NCBI GenBank assembly: GCA_023489025.1
Contig: JAMDCN010000019.1
Coordinates: 1-11,631, forward strand
DNA length: 11,631 nt
From: Deltaproteobacteria bacterium
Lineage (GTDB): Bacteria > Desulfobacterota_E > Deferrimicrobia > Deferrimicrobiales > Deferrimicrobiaceae
Direction of reading: 5' to 3'
The notes beneath the pieces were generated by a model. That model worked only from the letters and a program-made list of their open reading frames with translations, did no database searches and was not told where the DNA came from. The translations under genes and the position numbers were made by a program. This document shows, piece by piece, positions 7,889 through 11,631 of this stretch; position 1 is the stretch's first letter; each line of letters begins with the position of its first letter.

Positions 7889-8186
7889 CGTTGTCGGTCT
7901 CCCTGGTTTGTATTTTTCGGATATCGGGCGTCAACTGCCGGATCACTCCTCTATTCCATTGCTGAAGGGTGTCCATCGGGGAAGGGGTCGGGAATGCGGG
8001 AACGATGTTGGAAGAGGAATCGGGTTTTCCGTTTCGTGGGAATTAATTTCGATAATGAAATCGACACGGATTATCCTTTCCCGGCGTATTTTATGGCCAT
8101 ACGGTATAACTGCGCATAACGTTTACTGTTATTTCAGTTACTGTTGCGAAACCGCACATTTAAGGGGGCACGTTTTATACGTTGGG
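7889..8186 (-). promoter_or_regulatory. Putative ~300-nt 5' leader of the heme protein gene
   Basis: If transcription starts about 12 bases after the sigma-54 motif, near 8186, the heme protein mRNA has an untranslated leader of about 298 nt. The stretch is visibly less GC-rich than the genes around it. It has small dyads (TTTC/GAAA at 8047-8060; GATAAT/ATTATC at 8051-8056 and 8070-8075; a TGCG-GTTT-CGCA hairpin on the minus strand near 8145-8156) and a direct repeat AACAGTAA. I see no c-di-GMP (GEMM) riboswitch core and no convincing ORF. It could hold a regulatory RNA element, or only a spacer. Confidence 0.4.
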
Positions 8187-8196
8187 AAAAAGATTA

Positions 8197-8212
8197 AGCA
8201 ATATCAGTACCA
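8197..8212 (-). promoter_or_regulatory. Sigma-54 (-24/-12) promoter for the heme protein gene
   Basis: The minus strand reads TGGTACTGATATTGCT. Against the RpoN consensus TGGCAC-N5-TTGC it has one mismatch (C to T in the -24 box), with GG and GC at the exact required spacing. Predicted transcription start is near 8186. Its direction matches the gene starting at 7888 and no other gene intervenes. A start under sigma-54 would require an enhancer-binding activator upstream, for which a dyad is present at 8254-8273. Confidence 0.6.
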
Positions 8213-8253
8213 ATATGGGTATTTATTTCGCCAACCAGGGGGAGTAGCCCCAC

Positions 8254-8273
8254 GGTAACACCTTGAGATTACC
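8254..8273. promoter_or_regulatory. Dyad GGTAA-N10-TTACC, possible activator site
   Basis: A 5-bp inverted repeat with a 10-bp spacer, so two helical faces about 15 bp apart. It is centred about 77 bp upstream of the predicted sigma-54 transcription start, and a further GGTAAT half-site lies at 8297-8302. Position and symmetry would suit an enhancer-binding protein, but no specific regulator is recognised and a chance dyad of this length is possible. Confidence 0.3.
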
Positions 8274-8355
8274 TATTATTGTCAGGAGTAATTCCAGGTA
8301 ATGTGTTGATCCGACCGCGCTGTTGGTGCGTTATGATTCGGTGCGTCGGGAAGAC

Positions 8356-8530
8356 GGGGGGAGGCACCCTCCACACACAAGGCTTGGCTTCACAGAATGC
8401 TTATTGCGGGGTACCCCAGGGAGCGCATTTCTTTCGGGAGTGGAGCCGCCCCTCCATGGCTCCGGCTTTTGCGGCGGGGCTCGGAGCTTACGCGCTCCCG
8501 CCTTCGCCGACGCATGGCTAGCCCAGCCAT
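8356..8530. other. Hairpin-rich GC island of unknown nature
   Basis: A run of short inverted repeats lies between the AT-richer control region and the tRNA terminator: GGAGG/CCTCC (8360-8372), palindrome GGGGTACCCC (8408-8417), GGAGCC/GGCTCC (8442-8463), GGAGC/GCTCC (8483-8498) and ATGGCT/AGCCAT (8514-8530). Short open frames cross it on both strands, but none has a good ribosome site or a recognisable protein. It could be a structured small RNA, an intergenic repeat element, or the degraded end of an inserted element. The sequence alone does not decide. Confidence 0.4.
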
Positions 8531-8541
8531 AGCTCGAAAAG

Positions 8542-8576
8542 AAAAAAGCACGGGGGGTACATCTCCCCATGCTTTT
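8542..8576 (-). terminator. Rho-independent terminator of tRNA-Leu
   Basis: Read on the minus strand, AAGCA-T-GGGG pairs with CCCC-G-TGCTT around a nine-base loop with one internal mismatch, and runs into a T6 tract (8542-8547). It begins about 12 bases after the tRNA CCA end. A larger alternative stem, CTCGAAAAG/CTTTTCGAG, flanks it at 8533-8541 and 8572-8580. Confidence 0.85.
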
Positions 8577-8587
8577 CGAGCGAAGGC

Positions 8588-8674
8588 TGGTGCCGAAGGG
8601 GGGATTTGAACCCCCACGTGGTTGCCCACACCAGACCCTGAATCTGGCGCGTCTGCCAGTTCCGCCACTTCGGC
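8588..8674 (-). tRNA. tRNA-Leu (anticodon CAG)
   Basis: An 87-nt type II tRNA with encoded CCA (8588-8590). The acceptor stem GCCGAAG (8674-8668) pairs fully with CTTCGGC (8598-8592), discriminator A. The anticodon stem CCAGA/TCTGG encloses loop TTCAGGG, giving anticodon CAG (8638-8640), which reads CUG leucine codons. The long variable arm (TGTGGGCAACCACG region) and the T-arm with GTTCAAATC are both present, as required for leucine tRNA. CUG/CTC-type leucine codons dominate the neighbouring genes, so this should be a major leucine tRNA. It is divergent from RNase R and followed by its own terminator, so it looks monocistronic. Confidence 0.97.
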
Positions 8675-8759
8675 ACGTATTGCGCGGAAGTAGAAGAGTA
8701 ACGCAAAACCGCCCGTCGCGGCAATCCCCAAAAACCGACCCGAAAAATATTCCTGCCGG

Positions 8760-8765
8760 TATGAT
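8760..8765 (+). promoter_or_regulatory. Possible -10 element for RNase R
   Basis: TATGAT is five of six matches to the sigma-70 -10 box and would start transcription near 8772, about 30 bases before the ATG and ahead of its ribosome site. No good -35 hexamer is seen at 16-18 bp spacing, so this is weak. Confidence 0.3.
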
Positions 8766-8783
8766 GGGGGAAAGGATTTCGAC

Positions 8784-8793
8784 AGGTGAGGAG
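8784..8793 (+). promoter_or_regulatory. Shine-Dalgarno sequence deciding the RNase R start
   Basis: AGGTGAGGAG ends nine bases before the ATG at 8803. The upstream in-frame ATGs at 8761 and 8764 lack any such site, and starts further up would lie inside the tRNA gene. Confidence 0.75.
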
Positions 8794-8802
8794 ATTTCGC
8801 GG

Positions 8803-11055
8803 ATGCGCGACCAGGCGTATTGGGAACAGTGGCTCCGGCAGCGATCGATGGCGCTCGATGAGCCGCGCGCGTCGGTGAAGGATTGGTACCGCGAGGCCGG
8901 CGTGGAGAAGGGCGAGCGCCGAGCCTTCAAGGCCGCGCTGAAGGCGCTGAACCCGGACGGGGTGAGGGGGAAACGGGAGAAGAAGCCGCCACGGCGGGGG
9001 AAGGGGCGGATCGAAGGTGGAGGCACGCCGTACGGCGCCCCGCGGGACCGCCGGGGGGCGGACGGTGGCCGGGCCGTCGAGGGACGCCTGCGCTTTACGC
9101 GCGAGGGGCGGCCGGTCGTGATTCCGAACGACCCGGAGACGCCCATCGTGCGGATCCCGGGGCACTCCCTCTCGGGGGCATGGCCCAAGGACCGGGTGCT
9201 GGTGCGGCTCGATCGGCGGCGGGCAGGAGGCCCGTCGTATGGGCGTGTCGAGAGGATCCTCGAGCGTGGGATCCGGACGTTCGTCGGCCGGTACGCGCCG
9301 GCGGGGAACCGTTTCTTCGTCCGGTTCCGCGACCGGGAGTCCGACCTGCTTCTCGAGGTGGACCTACCTGATGATTTTTCGGCGGAACCCGGGGACCTCG
9401 TCCTCGCGGAAGTCACTGAATATCCAAAAGGGGAGAAGGAGGGGCGGGCCCGCGTCGTCCGCGCCCTTGGGAAGTCGCACACGATGGAGACCCTGTTCCT
9501 TGCGGTGACCTCCTCGATGGATTTACCCGTCGCCTTCCCCGGTCCCGTGCTGAACGCGGCGGAGGCGGTCCCGCAGGCGGTCCGCCTTTCCGCCCGCGGC
9601 GGCGGAGTGTGCCATGGGGACGAGACGCTCCCGCGGGTCGACCAGAGGGATCTTCCGTTCGTCACGATCGACGGGGAGGACGCCCGGGACTTCGACGACG
9701 CCGTCTGCCTTGTCCGGGAGGGGGATGGATTCCGACTGTTTGTCGCGATCGCCGATGTCGCCCATTACGTCGAGCCGGGATCGCCTCTTGACCGGGAGGC
9801 GTATCTCCGCGGCACCAGCGTCTACTTCCCCGACCGCTGTATCCCCATGCTGCCTCCCGAACTCTCGGAGGGGGTGTGCAGCCTGAAGGCCGGCGTGAAC
9901 CGCCTGACGATGACGGTCGAGATCCCGATCCGGCCGGGGGGCGCGCGGGGTGCTCCGTCCTTTTACCCCTCCGTCATCCGAAGCCGCGCGCGTCTGACCT
10001 ACGACGAGGTGCACTCCTTCCTCGGCGCCGGTACCCTCGAGGTGAATGGGGGGATGCCGGGCGGCGCGAAGATCACGCCGGAGATCGGGCGGATGCTGCG
10101 GGACATGACGACGGCGGCGGGACAATTGACCCTTGCGCGCTTCGGGCGCGGCGCCCTCGATCTCGACCTGCCCGAGGCGGAGATCGCCGTCGTGAAGGGG
10201 ATGCCGGTCTCCGTGAAGCCGTCGGAACGGTTCGAATCCCACCGGCTGATCGAGGAGTTCATGCTGCTGGCGAACACGGCTGTGGCCGAGTACCTGTCCG
10301 GCCGCGGCGACGCCTTCCTCTTCCGGATTCACGAGGAGCCCGCAATGGACAAGATCGAGGAGTTCGAGGCGGCGGCAGGCAAGCTTCTGCGCCGTTCACG
10401 CCCCACCGGCCGTCGCGACATGTCTTCCCTCCTGCAGGCGTGGGCGGATCTCGCGCGCGGGGGGAAATTCGAGCGGGCGGTACACAGGATGCTCCTGCGC
10501 AGCCTGATGCTCGCGCGTTACGGCCCGGAGACGATGGGGCATTTCGGGCTCGCCCTCTCGCGGTACACCCATTTCACCTCCCCCATCCGCCGCTACCCGG
10601 ACCTCCTCGTCCACCGGGTGCTCAAGGCGGCGCTCGGGGACCGGGGATCGGCCGACTCCCTTCGGACCCTCCGTGAGAAGGGACCGGAGATCGGGACCCA
10701 TCTTTCCGGAAGGGAGCGGCTGGCGACGGAGGCGGAGCGGGCGCTCGAACAGCGGGCGAAGGCGCTGTTCATGTCCGGGCAGGTGGGGCGTACCTTCGAT
10801 GGGACCGTCTCCTCCCTCGTCTCCTCGGGATTTTTCGTGGAGTTGGAAGGCTTCATGATCGACGGGATGGTTCACGTCTCGACGCTGCGGGACGATGAAT
10901 ACCGGCTCTCGCCGGACCGGATGGAGTGGGCCGGGCAATACCGGAAGCGCAGGATCGGGCTTGGCGACCGCGTGCGCGTGCGGGTGCGCCGCGCCGACCC
11001 CGACCGGGGAGAGGTCGATTTCCTGCTGGTTGAAAAGATGCCGGAATCTCCTTAA
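8803..11055 (+). CDS. rnr: Ribonuclease R (RNB-family 3'-5' exoribonuclease)
   Basis: Processive 3'-to-5' exoribonuclease that degrades structured RNA, including mRNA fragments and faulty rRNA, in the cytoplasm. The 750-residue length fits RNase R, whose members usually run about 700-815. Visible parts in order: a short helical, winged-helix-like N-terminus (about 5-50), a very basic linker (55-70), cold-shock OB folds (about 92-225), the RNB catalytic domain (about 284-610) and a C-terminal S1 RNA-binding domain (about 660-743). The RNB signature is intact: TIDGEDARDFDDA (288-300) carries the metal-binding aspartates, and HFTSPIRRYPDLLVHR (590-605) matches the second conserved block. The protein ends soon after S1, without the long Lys-rich tail of the E. 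coli enzyme. The alternative RNase II is less likely given the length and the basic N-terminal extension. A response regulator gene follows after 24 bp. Confidence 0.95.
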   Translation: MRDQAYWEQWLRQRSMALDEPRASVKDWYREAGVEKGERRAFKAALKALNPDGVRGKREKKPPRRGKGRIEGGGTPYGAPRDRRGADGGRAVEGRLRFTREGRPVVIPNDPETPIVRIPGHSLSGAWPKDRVLVRLDRRRAGGPSYGRVERILERGIRTFVGRYAPAGNRFFVRFRDRESDLLLEVDLPDDFSAEPGDLVLAEVTEYPKGEKEGRARVVRALGKSHTMETLFLAVTSSMDLPVAFPGPVLNAAEAVPQAVRLSARGGGVCHGDETLPRVDQRDLPFVTIDGEDARDFDDAVCLVREGDGFRLFVAIADVAHYVEPGSPLDREAYLRGTSVYFPDRCIPMLPPELSEGVCSLKAGVNRLTMTVEIPIRPGGARGAPSFYPSVIRSRARLTYDEVHSFLGAGTLEVNGGMPGGAKITPEIGRMLRDMTTAAGQLTLARFGRGALDLDLPEAEIAVVKGMPVSVKPSERFESHRLIEEFMLLANTAVAEYLSGRGDAFLFRIHEEPAMDKIEEFEAAAGKLLRRSRPTGRRDMSSLLQAWADLARGGKFERAVHRMLLRSLMLARYGPETMGHFGLALSRYTHFTSPIRRYPDLLVHRVLKAALGDRGSADSLRTLREKGPEIGTHLSGRERLATEAERALEQRAKALFMSGQVGRTFDGTVSSLVSSGFFVELEGFMIDGMVHVSTLRDDEYRLSPDRMEWAGQYRKRRIGLGDRVRVRVRRADPDRGEVDFLLVEKMPESP

Positions 11056-11079
11056 TATGAAGGGCAGCCGGGGGTGACC

Positions 11080-11631
11080 ATGCCGAAAAAGCTTCTTCTT
11101 GCGGAAGACAGTCTGACCATCCGTAGGGTGTTCGAGCTCGCCCTGTCATGTTCGGACATCGCGATCACCGCGGTCGACAACGGGGAGGATGCCGTCCGCC
11201 TCGCGGGCGAAATCTCCCCCGACCTGGTGGTCGCCGACCTCACGCTGCCCGGGAAAAACGGCTTTGCCGTTGCCGCGGAACTCCGCGCCATGGAGAAGAC
11301 CGAAAAGATCCCCGTACTCATCCTCTCCGGGACCCTGGTGCCTCTCGACGAGGCGCGCTTAAAGGCCAGCGGGGCGAGAGGCGTCCTTTTCAAGCCCTTC
11401 GAGTCCAGGGAGCTGCTGGATAACATCGAACGTCTCCTGCGCGAGGGGACGGCGGTACCGGAGTCCGGGAAACCGCAGGAGGCGCCGGCGGTCGACGAGC
11501 GCTGGGACTTCAGCGACGTCCTGGACGAGGTCGAGGCCGAGACCGGCCCGGGGAAATCCGCGGCGCCCGCGCCGCCGGCCCGGGACGGGTTGCTTCCCGG
11601 TGCGATCCTACCCGGGGACAACGGGGAGGAT
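11080..11631 (+). CDS. Response regulator receiver protein, 3' partial
   Basis: The first 184 residues of a two-component response regulator; the reading frame is still open at the window edge. A CheY-like receiver domain covers about 3-121. The acidic pair Glu9-Asp10, phosphoacceptor Asp53 (VVADLTLPGKNG), Ser83 (ILSG) and Lys105 (FKPF) are all in place, so it should be phosphorylatable. After the receiver comes a Pro/Ala/Glu-rich, probably flexible segment (about 122-184) with an acidic DFSDVLDEVEAE patch. The output domain, if any, lies beyond the window. The start ATG follows a GGGGG-TGACC ribosome site and is 24 bp after the RNase R stop, so the two are probably cotranscribed. It could be a partner of the orphan kinase at 4644, but that is only proximity. 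Confidence 0.9.
   Translation, partial: MPKKLLLAEDSLTIRRVFELALSCSDIAITAVDNGEDAVRLAGEISPDLVVADLTLPGKNGFAVAAELRAMEKTEKIPVLILSGTLVPLDEARLKASGARGVLFKPFESRELLDNIERLLREGTAVPESGKPQEAPAVDERWDFSDVLDEVEAETGPGKSAAPAPPARDGLLPGAILPGDNGED

Noticed and set aside
7907..7934. Sigma-70 promoter TTGACG-N16-TACAAA on the minus strand
   Set aside because: It would start transcription downstream of the gene's own ribosome-binding site; the sigma-54 motif fits better.
8166..8181. Plus-strand sigma-54 motif GGCACG-TTTTATACG
   Set aside because: The -12 element lacks the required GC and no plus-strand gene follows at a sensible distance.
7889..8186. c-di-GMP or cGAMP (GEMM) riboswitch before the heme protein gene
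   Set aside because: The conserved GEMM core segments are not found on the minus strand, although the gene context made it worth looking for.
8238..8251. GGGGGAGTAG as a manganese (yybP-ykoY) riboswitch
   Set aside because: Only the short 5' motif matches; the rest of the aptamer and a downstream plus-strand transporter gene are absent.
8279..8521. Small plus-strand open frames
   Set aside because: No ribosome site, no recognisable protein, and they overlap the sigma-54 upstream region and the hairpin cluster.
8569..8802. Upstream extension of the RNase R frame
   Set aside because: It would run through the tRNA-Leu gene in antisense and lacks a ribosome site; the ATG at 8803 has a good one.
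8331..9665. Long minus-strand open frame (444 codons)
   Set aside because: It covers the tRNA and the antisense of RNase R; arginine/serine-rich composition is typical of shadow frames in GC-rich DNA.

Overview
The window is GC-rich DNA from what is most likely a free-living Gram-negative bacterium of the Desulfuromonadia/Geobacter-like (former Deltaproteobacteria) type. The lineage is inferred from the gene mix only: an Omp85 outer-membrane protein, two GGDEF proteins, an exported CxxCH protein with Ig-like repeats and an anchoring tail, and a sigma-54-type promoter. No rRNA or other decisive marker is present.

Layout. (1) Positions 2-5342, plus strand: four closely spaced genes. They are the 3' part of an Omp85 (BamA/TamA-type) gene whose start lies outside the window, a membrane-anchored GAF-GGDEF diguanylate cyclase, a six-helix membrane GGDEF (GGEEF) cyclase, and a small soluble histidine kinase with no sensor domain. 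Gaps are 19-49 bp, so one transcription unit is likely. It ends at a perfect 14-bp hairpin at 5371-5402. (2) Positions 5441-7888, minus strand: a large exported protein with two c-type heme motifs, three tandem Ig-like repeats, a Ca-binding-like Asp-rich stretch, a 'choice-of-anchor U'-like domain and a Gly-rich, Cys-containing C-terminal sorting tail. (3) Positions 7889-8587: about 700 bp without a convincing gene. It holds a good sigma-54 promoter match on the minus strand (8197-8212), which would give the heme protein a leader of about 300 nt. Next to it are an upstream dyad, a GC-rich hairpin cluster and a tRNA terminator. (4) Positions 8588-8674, minus strand: tRNA-Leu(CAG). (5) Positions 8803-11055, plus strand: RNase R, followed after 24 bp by the start of a response regulator that runs off the window end (11080-11631).

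How the genes may work together. The first block joins outer-membrane biogenesis with c-di-GMP synthesis and phosphorelay signalling. One cyclase keeps the product-inhibition RxxD site and the other has lost it, so the pair may have different feedback behaviour. The convergent heme/Ig-like protein is a surface or periplasmic product, apparently under separate sigma-54 control. RNase R is housekeeping RNA turnover. No CRISPR array, transposase, integrase or phage gene is visible. The most interesting parts are the heme-Ig-sorting-tail protein with its sigma-54/long-leader control region, the asymmetric cyclase pair, and the unexplained hairpin-rich island at 8356-8530.
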